From: an uncultured bacterium
GTDB lineage: Bacteria; Chlamydiota; Chlamydiia; Chlamydiales; VFKH01
DNA: 34,292 nt
Reading direction: 5' to 3'
Assembly: GCA_903839985.1 (NCBI GenBank)
Contig: CAIMEJ010000025.1
Span: 1 to 34,292, forward strand
Both the position numbers and the translations under genes were made by a program. Below, piece by piece: positions 6,774 through 15,722 of the stretch (position 1 is its first letter; the number at the start of each line of letters is the position of its first letter). A model generated the notes under the pieces. The model was given only the letters and a program-made list of their open reading frames with translations. It had not been told where the DNA came from and did not search any database.

Positions 6774-8778
6774 TCATGATAAAAAACGCTATTTAATTGT
6801 AGCAATTGTTCTCTTTACCCTGTTTAGCCTAGCTGTAAGCCGTTATTGGTATATTCAAGTAGCTCAAAAAAACATGTGGGAAAAACGGGCGGATAATCAG
6901 CAGCACAGAATCGTTCAGGAGGGCTTTCGTCGCGGTGCTTTTTATTCCAATACAGAAGTATTTCGGCATCACGTACAGTCGCAGCAACCTTTTGTAGTAG
7001 ATGTGCAAAAATACCATCTCTATATAGATCCTCTTATGATTCCTGAAGAGGCTAAAAAAGAGATGGCTCAGAATCTTTTAACCCTTACAAGCGGGAAGGG
7101 CATTGAGAAAAAACAATTTATTAGAGCGTTTTTTAAGCGTAGCCGCTCACGCAAGATTGCTTGTTTTTTAGACCAGTCTGAGCGTGATTCGATTATTCAT
7201 TGGTGGGATATATTTGCCAAAAAAAATCACCTTGTACGCAATAGTCTCTTTTTTGTGGATGATTTTCAGCGCTCTTATCCTTTCGGGCCTATGTTAGGAC
7301 AGATTTTGCATACTGTTCGTTCGAATAAAGATGAAAAAACACAGCAAGGGGTGCCGACAGGCGGGCTAGAACTGCAATTTAATGCCTTTTTGCAAGGAAG
7401 GCCTGGTAAAAAAAGTTTGGTGCACTCTCCACGGCATGTTTTAGAAATGGGTTCCATTATTGAATACCCTCAAGATGGCGCTGATATTTATCTAACAATT
7501 AACCATCAATTACAAGCTTTAGTAGAAGATGAGCTTGCCAAAGGAGTCGTAAAAGCCCAAGCGGCTTCTGGATGGGCCATTATGATGGATCCTTATACAG
7601 GAGAGATCCTTGCGTGGGCACAATATCCTTTTTTTGATCCGCGTAAGTATGCAGAATATTTTAATAATACAATGCTTGTGGAGAATACAAAAGTTAAAGC
7701 CATTACAGATGCCTATGAAGTGGGCTCTATGATGAAGCCGATTACCATTTCTATTGCGCTTAAGGCCAATGAAGAGCTTAAAAAGAAAGGTGAGGTTCCT
7801 CTTTTTGATCCAGCTGAAAAAGTGGCTGTTAGTGATGGAACTCTCCCCGGACGTCGTAAGAAAATGACGGATGTAAACTTGCACCACTATTTAAATATGG
7901 AGATGGGTATTCAAAAGTCTTCCAATATTTATATGGCCAAGCTTGTGGATCGTTTGGTTAAAAGAATGGGTAATGCCTGGTATCGTGATCAGCTAACGCA
8001 TTTTGGTTTTGGTCTGAAAACAGGTATTGAACTTCCATGTGAGGTAGAGGGCCTTTTACCACGTATAGGAAAGTGCCATCCAAATGGCGCGCTTGAGTGG
8101 TCTGTCCCAACGCCCTATTCACTGGCTATCGGTCATAATATTCAGGCAACGACCCTGCAAATTCTACGTGCTTATGCCATCTTTGCTAATGGAGGGTATT
8201 TTGTGAAGCCCACACTGATCAAAAAAATTGTAAAAAATAAATACGATGGTAGTAGTGAAATTCTCTACGAGATGAAGCCAGAGCTATCCAAAGAGCCTGT
8301 TCTTGATAGCGGCATTTTAAAAAATGTTGTTGATTGTATGAAGTATACAACTAAAAAAGGGGGCTCTGCTTTTAGAGCAGATATTTGGGGCTATACGGAA
8401 GCTGGAAAAACAGGGTCGGCCGAAAAAGTCATTAAAGGGGTGTATTCCAAAGATCATAATCTTTGTAGTTTTATAGGATTTGCGCCTCTTTCAAAGCCGC
8501 GTTTTGTGCTTGTTATAGCCATTGATGAACCAGCGCCCATCTATATTCCAGGTTTTGGTAAGAATAGTCGTGGCAGTCAATGCGCAGCTCCCGTTTTCCG
8601 TGAAATAGGAAAAAGAGCTCTAGCTATCATGGGAGAGACTCCAGATGATCCGCATGGGTATCCCGTAGGAGATCCAAGGCACGATCCTTTAAAAGCAGAT
8701 TGGTATCCAGAGACGGTCAAATTGACATCTCTTTATAATCAATGGAATGGTCTAGTAAAAGAGCCAAGTAGAAAATAA
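6757..8778 (+). CDS. ftsI: penicillin-binding protein 3, division transpeptidase FtsI
   Basis: This 673-residue class B penicillin-binding protein cross-links septal peptidoglycan in the periplasm. An N-terminal anchor lies at about residues 11-29. A PBP dimer domain follows, with residues 30-260 including YPFGPMLGQILHTV and GGLELQFNAFLQG. The transpeptidase domain has S324-M-M-K327 (nucleophile), S388-S389-N390 and K551-T-G553. In chlamydiae, which divide without FtsZ, PBP3 and PBP2 make a thin peptidoglycan ring. The C-terminal 50 residues beyond the fold (ETPDDPHGYPVGDPRHD) are Pro- and Asp-rich and match no domain I know. The gene overlaps the end of ftsL by 17 bases and precedes murE by 39 bases. 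Confidence 0.93.
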   Translation: MNQTTNHDKKRYLIVAIVLFTLFSLAVSRYWYIQVAQKNMWEKRADNQQHRIVQEGFRRGAFYSNTEVFRHHVQSQQPFVVDVQKYHLYIDPLMIPEEAKKEMAQNLLTLTSGKGIEKKQFIRAFFKRSRSRKIACFLDQSERDSIIHWWDIFAKKNHLVRNSLFFVDDFQRSYPFGPMLGQILHTVRSNKDEKTQQGVPTGGLELQFNAFLQGRPGKKSLVHSPRHVLEMGSIIEYPQDGADIYLTINHQLQALVEDELAKGVVKAQAASGWAIMMDPYTGEILAWAQYPFFDPRKYAEYFNNTMLVENTKVKAITDAYEVGSMMKPITISIALKANEELKKKGEVPLFDPAEKVAVSDGTLPGRRKKMTDVNLHHYLNMEMGIQKSSNIYMAKLVDRLVKRMGNAWYRDQLTHFGFGLKTGIELPCEVEGLLPRIGKCHPNGALEWSVPTPYSLAIGHNIQATTLQILRAYAIFANGGYFVKPTLIKKIVKNKYDGSSEILYEMKPELSKEPVLDSGILKNVVDCMKYTTKKGGSAFRADIWGYTEAGKTGSAEKVIKGVYSKDHNLCSFIGFAPLSKPRFVLVIAIDEPAPIYIPGFGKNSRGSQCAAPVFREIGKRALAIMGETPDDPHGYPVGDPRHDPLKADWYPETVKLTSLYNQWNGLVKEPSRK

Positions 8779-8817
8779 TTGCGTTGGAAAGGAGCTGCGG
8801 TGTATGCATGAAGCGCT

Positions 8818-10275
8818 ATGAAACTTAAAAATCTCCTAAAAGATATTGAGGGCTGTGTTGTAAAAGGCTCTAAAGAGATTGAAATTACAGGGCTCTCTTC
8901 CAACTCTAAGGTGGTCGTTCCGGGTCATCTTTTTGTAGCTAAAAAAGGCTCCGCAGATGACGGTAATAAGTATATTTCAGAAGCCGTATCAGCTGGGGCT
9001 GTAGCTGTTTTAACAGATATATATAATCCTTTTGTTAAAGCCGTACAAATTATTCATTCAGACATAAGAGCTGTAGAAGCGCAGCTTGCTTCACAATATT
9101 ACCAGCATCCAAGTAGTCAGCTCTACGTAGTAGGTGTTACTGGTACAAATGGGAAAACTACCTCTAGCTTTATTTATAAACATCTACTCGATAGCTTGGA
9201 TAAGCCTTGCGGCCTCATTGGGACTATTGATTGGATTGTAAAAGAGACACATTACAAAGCAACCCATACAACCCCCGATGTTATTACTTGTCAGAGATTA
9301 TTAAGAGAAATGGTGATGCAGGGCTGCCAGGCTGTTTCCATGGAAGTAGCCTCTCACGCTCTTGATCAAAATAGGGTGGGGTCTATTGATTTTGATGTGG
9401 CTGTTTTTACAAATTTGACACAAGACCATCTAGACTACCATAAAGATATGGATACTTACGCAACAGCTAAGGCGCGCTTATTTAAAGGGCTTTCTCAGAA
9501 GAGCCTGGCTATTGTAAATAGCGATGACCCAGCCTATAAACTTATGCTGAAAGAGTGCCGAGCCTTGGTTATGACCTACGGTTTGGAGGATAATGCAGAT
9601 GTTCGTGCTTCTGATATCATCTGCTATCCAGATAAAACAACTTGTCAGATTAGCTATAAAGGGCATTCGAGGCCTTTTTCCTGGAGTATGCGAGGTAGAT
9701 ATAATATTTATAATCTTCTGAGTGCTGTAGGGCTCGGTCTTTCGATAGGGTTAAAATTAGAAGAGGTTTTGCCTATTTTAGCGCGCTTTAAAGGTGTAAG
9801 AGGGAGATTAGAAGCTGTCGAGAATCCCTACGGCCTTAACGTCTTTGTGGACTATGCCCATACGGATGATGCTCTGCATAATGTTTTAAAAACACTTGTG
9901 GAAGCTAAAAAGGGTGGTAGGCTTATCGTTGTTTTTGGTTGTGGAGGTAATCGCGATACAACTAAACGGCCTAAAATGGGCAAGGTTGCGGCTGACCTGG
10001 CTGATAAGGTTTATATAACCTCTGATAATCCACGTGATGAAGAGCCCGAAAGCATTATTAGTCAAATTTTAGCCGGTATCGCCGACAAAAGTCATGTTTG
10101 CGTGGAGGTTGATAGAAGGCAAGCTATTGCCGCTGCTATTAAAGAAGCTGGACCGGCTGATATGGTTTTGATTGCAGGAAAAGGCCATGAGACGTATCAA
10201 ATCTTTAGTCATAGAACAATTGAGTTTGATGATGCTCAAGTAGCCAAAGAGTCCATAGATGAAAAATTTTTATAA
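8818..10275 (+). CDS. murE: UDP-MurNAc-tripeptide synthetase MurE, meso-diaminopimelate type
   Basis: The 485-residue cytosolic Mur ligase adds the third residue to UDP-MurNAc-L-Ala-D-Glu. The ATP-binding loop is G106-V-T-G-T-N-G-K113-T-T. TTPDVI, VASHALDQNR and FTNLTQDHLDYH are typical of MurE. D403-N-P-R406 is the motif that marks meso-diaminopimelate specificity, in contrast to the lysine enzymes, so this organism makes the Gram-negative type of stem peptide. The gene lies between pbp3 and amiA and overlaps amiA by 17 bases. A GGAG site at 8790-8793 is 24 bases from the chosen ATG, which is too far, and upstream codons in frame run into a stop at 8809, so no longer start exists. Initiation may involve the small frame at 8808-8828. 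Confidence 0.95.
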   Translation: MKLKNLLKDIEGCVVKGSKEIEITGLSSNSKVVVPGHLFVAKKGSADDGNKYISEAVSAGAVAVLTDIYNPFVKAVQIIHSDIRAVEAQLASQYYQHPSSQLYVVGVTGTNGKTTSSFIYKHLLDSLDKPCGLIGTIDWIVKETHYKATHTTPDVITCQRLLREMVMQGCQAVSMEVASHALDQNRVGSIDFDVAVFTNLTQDHLDYHKDMDTYATAKARLFKGLSQKSLAIVNSDDPAYKLMLKECRALVMTYGLEDNADVRASDIICYPDKTTCQISYKGHSRPFSWSMRGRYNIYNLLSAVGLGLSIGLKLEEVLPILARFKGVRGRLEAVENPYGLNVFVDYAHTDDALHNVLKTLVEAKKGGRLIVVFGCGGNRDTTKRPKMGKVAADLADKVYITSDNPRDEEPESIISQILAGIADKSHVCVEVDRRQAIAAAIKEAGPADMVLIAGKGHETYQIFSHRTIEFDDAQVAKESIDEKFL

Positions 10276-10954
10276 GCTTCTTATTGTGCTAGTACTTCTA
10301 GTACTCACATCTTGTACTAGACAGTCTATGCCTCAAGCAGTGTTAGTAGAACCAAGCGGTCCTTTAGTGGTAATTGATCCAGGCCACGGGGGCAAAGATG
10401 ACGGATGTTCGGATGCAGTTGAAGATGTGGATGAAAAGGCACTTACGTTGAAAGCCGCCAGTTATTTAGAGTGCTATCTTCGGCGTTCGGGTTACCGCGT
10501 TTATATGACGCGCAGTAATGATCTTTTTGTTTCCCTAGAAGAAAGAGCCGCTCTTGCTAATGATATTAATGCAGACCTTTTTGTAAGCATTCACTTTAAT
10601 GCGGCTGAAAGCACTAAGGCTAAAGGTCTTGAAGTTTTCTACTATGATGATAAAGAAGACGCTGTTCGCCGGGAAGAGTCCAAGGAGCTCGCTGAAGATG
10701 TTTTGCGCCATACAATTAATCTTACAGGGCGTAAATCACGGGGTGTGAAAATGGCTAATTTTCGTGTCATCCGCAAAACACGGATGCCGGCTATTTTGAT
10801 AGAAGGCGGCTTTTTAACAAATCCAGAAGAGGCGGCTCTTGTTCAAAAAGAGGAATATATAAATGCGTTGGCTTATGGCATTGCATGTGGTATAGATGAA
10901 TTTATAAAAACGAATCGTCCCCGGCGCGAGTCGAACGCGCGACCTGTTGCTTAG
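10259..10954 (+). CDS. amiA: N-acetylmuramoyl-L-alanine amidase lipoprotein AmiA
   Basis: This 231-residue protein begins with a lipoprotein signal (KLLIVLVLLVLTSC; Cys about residue 19), so the mature protein should be anchored in an envelope membrane facing the periplasm. The rest is an Amidase_3 domain: VVIDPGHGGKDDG with the first zinc His, a Glu in DEKALTLKAA, SIHFNAA with the second His, and the catalytic Glu in AILIEGGFLTNPEEA. It cleaves the bond between MurNAc and the stem peptide to split or remodel septal peptidoglycan. It overlaps murE by 17 bases. Its last 13 codons lie inside the minus-strand tRNA-Arg gene, so the terminal residues NRPRRESNARPVA are the antisense reading of a tRNA. 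Confidence 0.92.
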   Translation: MKNFYKLLIVLVLLVLTSCTRQSMPQAVLVEPSGPLVVIDPGHGGKDDGCSDAVEDVDEKALTLKAASYLECYLRRSGYRVYMTRSNDLFVSLEERAALANDINADLFVSIHFNAAESTKAKGLEVFYYDDKEDAVRREESKELAEDVLRHTINLTGRKSRGVKMANFRVIRKTRMPAILIEGGFLTNPEEAALVQKEEYINALAYGIACGIDEFIKTNRPRRESNARPVA

Positions 10955-10988
10955 GAGGCAACCGCTCTATCCACTGAGCTACGGGAAC
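10916..10988 (-). tRNA. tRNA-Arg (anticodon CCU)
   Basis: Read on the minus strand from 10988, this 73-base sequence folds as a full cloverleaf. The acceptor stem GTTCCCG pairs with CGGGGAC with one G-U pair and discriminator G. The D stem is GCTC/GAGC. The anticodon stem GTTGC/GCAAC encloses the loop CTCCTAA with anticodon CCU. The variable loop is AGGTC, and the T arm is GCGCG-TTCGACT-CGCGC. CCA is not encoded and must be added after transcription. It reads AGG codons. It overlaps the 3' 39 bases of amiA on the opposite strand and lies just before gnd. Confidence 0.95.
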
Positions 10989-11018
10989 AAGAAAAGAAAT
11001 TATGACAAGGAATGTAGT

Positions 11019-12470
11019 ATGACGCAAGCAGATATTGGTCTTATTGGTTTAGCAGTGATGGGACAGAACCTTGTTCTCAACATGAATGACCACGGTTTTA
11101 CAGTAGCCGTCTTTAATCGTACGGTCTCTAAAGTAGATGCTTTCTTGGAAAGTACTGCTAAGGGCACCAAAATTATAGGAACCCATTCTTTAAAAGAGCT
11201 TTTTGCAACTTTAAAGCGTCCGCGTCGTGTGATGTTTTTAGTCAAAGCCGGTGAAGCAGTTGATGATCTCATAGTCGAATGCCTGCCTTTTTTGGAGAAA
11301 GGCGATATTATTATTGATGGAGGTAACAGCAATTTTGCAGATACCGACCGCCGTGCTATAGAGCTCAAAAAGCAGGGTATTCTTTTTGTAGGCTGTGGTG
11401 TTTCTGGTGGGGAGGAAGGCGCTCGACATGGACCTTCTCTGATGCCAGGAGGTGATCCGGAAGCTTGGCCTGCCATCAAAGGTATTTTTCAAGCAATTGC
11501 AGCCCAAGTAGAGGGCGTTGCCTGCTGTGATTGGGTGGGTAATGGTGGTGCTGGACATTATGTAAAAATGGTGCATAACGGTATCGAATATGGAGACATG
11601 CAGCTTATTGCGGAGAGCTATTCTTTGATGAAAAGAGCTCTGCATATGTCTAATGAGGAGATAGCTGAAACTTTTACAGCATGGAATAAAACAGAGTTAG
11701 ATAGTTACCTTATTGAAATAACAAGTCAGATTTTTAAATATAAAGATAAAGATGGCAGTTATTTGATCGATAATATTCTCGATGTTGCAGGTCAAAAAGG
11801 AACGGGTAAATGGACAGGTATTAATGCCCTCGATATTGGTATGCCTGTGACTCTTATAGCAGAAGCTGTTTTTGCACGATGCCTATCCTCCTTGAAGGAT
11901 GAGCGTGTAAAGGCTGCTTATGAAATGCCGCCGGCTGTCGCAGAAGCTTTTCAAGGTGATAGGAGAGATATGTTGGAGGCTATTCGTTTAGCACTCTATG
12001 CTTCTAAAATTATTAGTTATACCCAAGGGTATATGATGATGCGCCAGGCAGCATCTGACTATAAGTGGAAGTTAAATTTTGGTGGTATTGCCTTAATGTG
12101 GAGAGGAGGCTGTATTATTCGTAGTCGCTTCCTGGGTAAAATTAAAGAAGCTTTTGATAAGAATCCCTCTTTAGAAAATATCTTATTTGATAACTATTTC
12201 AAAGGTGAAGTGGAAAAATGTCAGGCAGGTTGGCGCAAGGCGATTACTTTTGCAGTCAATCAGGCCATTCCTATGCCTTGTATTAGTACAGCACTGGCTT
12301 TTTATGATGGTCTGCGTAGTAGTGTACTTCCGGCTAACCTCATTCAAGCACAAAGGGACTTTTTTGGTGCTCATACCTATGAGCGTCTAGACAAGCCGCG
12401 GGGAGAGTTTTCTCATACTAATTGGACAGGTACTGGTGGTAATGTGAGCTCATCCTCCTATAATGCTTAA
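11019..12470 (+). CDS. gnd: 6-phosphogluconate dehydrogenase, decarboxylating
   Basis: The 483-residue enzyme converts 6-phosphogluconate and NADP+ to ribulose 5-phosphate, CO2 and NADPH in the cytosolic oxidative pentose phosphate pathway. The N-terminal dinucleotide site is IGLIGLAVMGQNLVLNM. The substrate segment GGVSGGEEGARHGPSLMPGG is present, and the catalytic pair is K183 and E190 in KMVHNGIEYG. The C-terminal helical domain follows, with GGIALMWRGGCIIRS. An in-frame ATG at 10947 would add 24 residues but falls inside the tRNA gene; AAGGA at 11007-11011 and the match of Lys183 and Glu190 to the family numbering support ATG 11019. It lies upstream of lepA, as CT063-CT064 do in C. trachomatis from memory, and is closed by a hairpin at 12526-12563. 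Confidence 0.96.
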   Translation: MTQADIGLIGLAVMGQNLVLNMNDHGFTVAVFNRTVSKVDAFLESTAKGTKIIGTHSLKELFATLKRPRRVMFLVKAGEAVDDLIVECLPFLEKGDIIIDGGNSNFADTDRRAIELKKQGILFVGCGVSGGEEGARHGPSLMPGGDPEAWPAIKGIFQAIAAQVEGVACCDWVGNGGAGHYVKMVHNGIEYGDMQLIAESYSLMKRALHMSNEEIAETFTAWNKTELDSYLIEITSQIFKYKDKDGSYLIDNILDVAGQKGTGKWTGINALDIGMPVTLIAEAVFARCLSSLKDERVKAAYEMPPAVAEAFQGDRRDMLEAIRLALYASKIISYTQGYMMMRQAASDYKWKLNFGGIALMWRGGCIIRSRFLGKIKEAFDKNPSLENILFDNYFKGEVEKCQAGWRKAITFAVNQAIPMPCISTALAFYDGLRSSVLPANLIQAQRDFFGAHTYERLDKPRGEFSHTNWTGTGGNVSSSSYNA

Positions 12471-12525
12471 TGCGCTCTCATAGGATTTGTCTAATCCTCT
12501 TTGTGTATAGAGCTTTGAATGTAAG

Positions 12526-12563
12526 ATACCTAAGAGCGCTTAACTAAAAGCACTCTTAGGTAT
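12526..12563 (+). terminator. hairpin terminator of gnd
   Basis: ATACCTAAGAGCGCTT at 12526-12541 pairs with AAGCACTCTTAGGTAT at 12548-12563 with one mismatch, a 16-bp stem with a 6-base loop. A short TTAT follows rather than a long T run. It lies 56 bases after the gnd stop and before the next gene, where a terminator is expected. Confidence 0.65.
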
Positions 12564-12621
12564 TTATGTGCGGATATTATTTTAATGAATACACTCTTTA
12601 ATTTTTAAAATAGGCATTTCT

Positions 12622-13011
12622 ATGGCTAGTACGGCAGTGGAAGGAAACCCTTATCAGGCAGCTCTGGCTTCTGAAATAGAAAGGGAAAAAAAGGCTTTGG
12701 GAAGTAAATCCTTAGCAGCGACTATTATCTATTTAACAAGCTGTATGGAGAAAAGGGCTCCAATTGACATACATGTTTTTGAGATTGCCCGTAAAGCGTT
12801 TAGAATGGGGGGATCTCTTACAGAAAATAAGGATCTGTTAGAGCAGGAATTAAAACGACTGCCTCCTAAAATAGTATTCGGGAAAATAGGTAAGGATTTT
12901 AGCAAGTCTATGCAAGAAAGGCTTCCCCGTTATTTAACCACCGAGGACTCTGTTTTCTGGGAGCTTTCTTTGTATACCCTTGACCATCCCTTAGGAAGTA
13001 TGCGAAAATAG
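12622..13011 (+). CDS. hypothetical protein upstream of lepA
   Basis: This 129-residue soluble, mainly helical protein has no motif I recognise. It is rich in Lys and Glu, with a probable helix at about 16-26 (ASEIEREKKALGS) and a Cys at about 42. It has no signal peptide or membrane segment. An AGG at 12611-12613 lies 8 bases before the ATG, a weak ribosome site. It ends 6 bases before lepA and starts after the gnd terminator, so it is probably the first gene of a two-gene lepA operon. Its codon usage resembles its neighbours. It may be a lineage-specific chlamydial protein. Confidence 0.6.
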   Translation: MASTAVEGNPYQAALASEIEREKKALGSKSLAATIIYLTSCMEKRAPIDIHVFEIARKAFRMGGSLTENKDLLEQELKRLPPKIVFGKIGKDFSKSMQERLPRYLTTEDSVFWELSLYTLDHPLGSMRK

Positions 13012-13017
13012 CTGGCC

Positions 13018-14826
13018 ATGACATACGATATCAAAAAGATTCGCAATTTCTCTATTATTGCGCACATCGATCACGGTAAATCGACGATTGCTGACCGGCT
13101 GCTTGAAATTACGCATACTCTTGAAAAAAGACAGATGCAAGAGCAAGTGCTTGATGCTATGGATCTTGAAAGGGAGCGGGGCATTACAATTAAAGCTCAT
13201 CCCGTTACGATGTATTACACTGGACGCGATGGCATTCGTTATCAAATTAATTTTATTGACACTCCTGGGCATGTTGATTTTTCTTACGAAGTGTCGCGCT
13301 CTCTCTCTGCTTGCGAAGGCGCTCTTTTAGTGGTAGATGCTGTTCAGGGCGTTCAGGCGCAGAGTATGGCCAATGTTTATTTGGCTTTAGAGCGTAATTT
13401 AGAAATTGTTCCCGTTATCAATAAGATTGACCTGCCTGCTGCAGATGTCGAAGGCGTAAAGAAACAGATTGAAGATGTTATCGGCCTTGATACAACGCAC
13501 ACCACCCACTGCTCTGCAAAAATGGGTATTGGTATTGAAGATATTTTAGAGAGTATATTGCGTTTTGTTCCGCCGCCTAAAGAGCCGGAAGATAACATTT
13601 TACGCGCTCTTGTTTTTGATTCGCATTACGATGTTTATCGCGGTATTATGATGTACGTACGCGTTATGAGCGGTGTTCTCAAGAAAGGTGCTCCCATCAA
13701 ATTAATGGCAACAAACCTGCAGTATGATGTTTTAGAAGTGGGTGTTTTCTGTCCGCATGAAAAAGCAGTCGATGAGCTAAGACCTGGTGAAGTAGGCTAT
13801 GTAGTTGCCAATATTCGAAACACGCAGGAAGTTAAAATTGGGGATACCGTCACCTCCTCACGTTATCCCTGCAGTGAACCTTTGCCCGGATTTAAACTCA
13901 TTAAGCCGGTTGTGTTTGCCGGTATCTATCCAGTTGATTCTAATGACTTTGAGTCTCTTAAAGAGGGCCTTTCTAAATTAAAGCTTAATGACTCAGCTCT
14001 TTACGTAGAGCAAGAGAGTAGTACAGCGCTTGGTTTTGGATTCCGCTGTGGATTTCTTGGCCTTTTGCATTTAGAGATTGTCTTTGAGCGTCTTCAAAGA
14101 GAATTTGATCTCGATATTATTGCAACAGCTCCAAGTGTTATTTACCGCTTTCATTTAGGCAGTGGTGAAGTCATTGAAATAGATAATGCGGCTCGCTATC
14201 CTGATCCAGCCGGCATTGATTTTGTGGAAGAGCCTTGGGTTACCTGTCATATTATCATACCTCAAGAGTATCTAGGGGCTCTTATGGCACTTGCTATGGA
14301 AAAACGCGGTATTCTAGGCAAAACAGAAACAATGGATGCTACGCGCCTTATTCTTACCTACCGATTCCCTCTAAATGAAATTGTCACCGATTTTAACGAT
14401 AAGCTTAAATCTGTATCCAAAGGATATGGTTCTTTTGATTATGAGATTGATGGATATGCTAAAAGCGATATTGTTAAACTCGAAATTCGTGTGAATGAGG
14501 AGGTTATTGATGCCTTTTCCTGCCTTCTACATCGTTCTAAGTCGGAATATAAGGGACGTGCTATTTGTGAAAAGCTTATAGAAGTTATTCCTATGCAGCT
14601 TTTTAAAGTTCCTGTTCAAGCAGCTATTGGGGGTAAGATTATTGCCCGTGAAACAATTAAAGCACAGGGTAAGAACGTAACGGCCAAATGCTACGGGGGA
14701 GATATTTCCCGTAAGCGCAAGCTTTGGGAAAAGCAAAAAGAGGGTAAGAAGCGCATGAAGGAGATTGGTAAAGTGAATATCCCTCAAAGCGCTTTTATGG
14801 ATGTCCTTAAGGTCCAGGGTAATTAG
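13018..14826 (+). CDS. lepA: elongation factor 4 (LepA), ribosome-associated GTPase
   Basis: The 602-residue translational GTPase acts on stalled or mis-translocated ribosomes and in 30S assembly. G1 AHIDHGKST is at about residues 15-23, G2 is [11 protein letters not shown]3 DTPGHVD, G4 NKIDLP and G5 SAKMG. The EF-G-like domains and the LepA-specific C-terminal domain follow ([21 protein letters not shown] and [21 protein letters not shown]). Length and motifs are those of the family. It starts 6 bases after the upstream hypothetical with no strong ribosome site of its own, so translation may be coupled. No hairpin terminator is evident after the stop. Confidence 0.97.
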   Translation: MTYDIKKIRNFSIIAHIDHGKSTIADRLLEITHTLEKRQMQEQVLDAMDLERERGITIKAHPVTMYYTGRDGIRYQINFIDTPGHVDFSYEVSRSLSACEGALLVVDAVQGVQAQSMANVYLALERNLEIVPVINKIDLPAADVEGVKKQIEDVIGLDTTHTTHCSAKMGIGIEDILESILRFVPPPKEPEDNILRALVFDSHYDVYRGIMMYVRVMSGVLKKGAPIKLMATNLQYDVLEVGVFCPHEKAVDELRPGEVGYVVANIRNTQEVKIGDTVTSSRYPCSEPLPGFKLIKPVVFAGIYPVDSNDFESLKEGLSKLKLNDSALYVEQESSTALGFGFRCGFLGLLHLEIVFERLQREFDLDIIATAPSVIYRFHLGSGEVIEIDNAARYPDPAGIDFVEEPWVTCHIIIPQEYLGALMALAMEKRGILGKTETMDATRLILTYRFPLNEIVTDFNDKLKSVSKGYGSFDYEIDGYAKSDIVKLEIRVNEEVIDAFSCLLHRSKSEYKGRAICEKLIEVIPMQLFKVPVQAAIGGKIIARETIKAQGKNVTAKCYGGDISRKRKLWEKQKEGKKRMKEIGKVNIPQSAFMDVLKVQGN

Positions 14827-14914
14827 TTCAGGGGATTAGAGAAGTCTTTTATATAAAAATATATTCTTTCATTTCAGGTTTTTAGGTTTTATATATCAGT
14901 AAGTTCATCTTTAG

Positions 14915-15722
14915 TTGATAGAGTCAATTCCTCATTGTCGCAGTATGATCGGAGAGTCTTTAAATACAGGTGAATTGCTCAAACTTCAGAAAATAGCGCG
15001 GTTTTCCCGTGATTATTTGCCTACCTTTGTTCATCGAAAGAATGAAGAACGTATTGTATCTTTGATTTCGAAAGGTAGTAAAGTGATGCTTCATCATCAT
15101 GCCTATACTTCCACAAGTTCAAAGACCTCTAGTTTTGCTTCCTATATATTTCATTTGCAGAACGGTCTATCTTTAACAAGAGCTTCTTGTGCCTATCTTG
15201 GAACTTGTTTCAGTAGCCGAACAGACCTTGGCCCTTGAAAAACCCTAGATGGAAGTTGCGAGATCACCCCCCTGTTCTCGGATCTCAAGAGGCCTTAAAT
15301 TATTTGGCCAAAACGGACTATCGTAAATTAATGAGGCAGAATAGTAATTCAGAGGCTGTTAGATCCAGAAATTATTGATGCAGCACTCTATAGATATGAA
15401 GGGGCTTTAGCCTATGTTGAATCAGAGGAATACATTTTTAATTTGCTGCTACAAAGTAAGAATTATCTAGAACATCTTCCTGATATCTTTATAGGACATG
15501 AGTCATTGGCTCTTTCCTTAATTGCCGTTGATCTAACATTTATGGATTTGGAGAAGATTGTTACAAAGAAGATGTTTGATGATCAATATTTTAGGAAAAA
15601 AGCTTGTCAGGCTAATGGTTTTGCAATCACTTATAGGCCTGAGGAAAAAGATCTATCCATTATTTTCGCAGCTCTTCAGCAGAACCCTGCGGTCTACACA
15701 CACCCATCAGAAGAAATAAGGA
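14915..15722 (+). pseudogene. frameshifted remnant of a chlamydial protein gene
   Basis: The 900 bases between lepA and the first npt gene hold no intact gene but carry coding-like sequence in successive frames. One frame is open from 14915 to 15238 (GESLNTGELLKLQKIARFSR). The third frame near 15183-15245 reads LELVSVAEQTLALEKP. The first frame at 15217-15378 reads LGSQEALNYLAKTDYRK, and the second frame from 15335 reads DPEIIDAALYRYEGALAY and continues past the ATG at 15443. The last frame runs on to 15802 only by reading antisense through the end of the npt gene. This pattern suggests at least two frameshifts and a lost 3' end in one former helical protein. I cannot name the parent family. 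Confidence 0.6.

Noticed and set aside
10947-11018. Longer gnd start at 10947
   Set aside because: It would translate the tRNA-Arg gene; ATG 11019 has a ribosome site and gives the family numbering of the catalytic Lys183 and Glu190.
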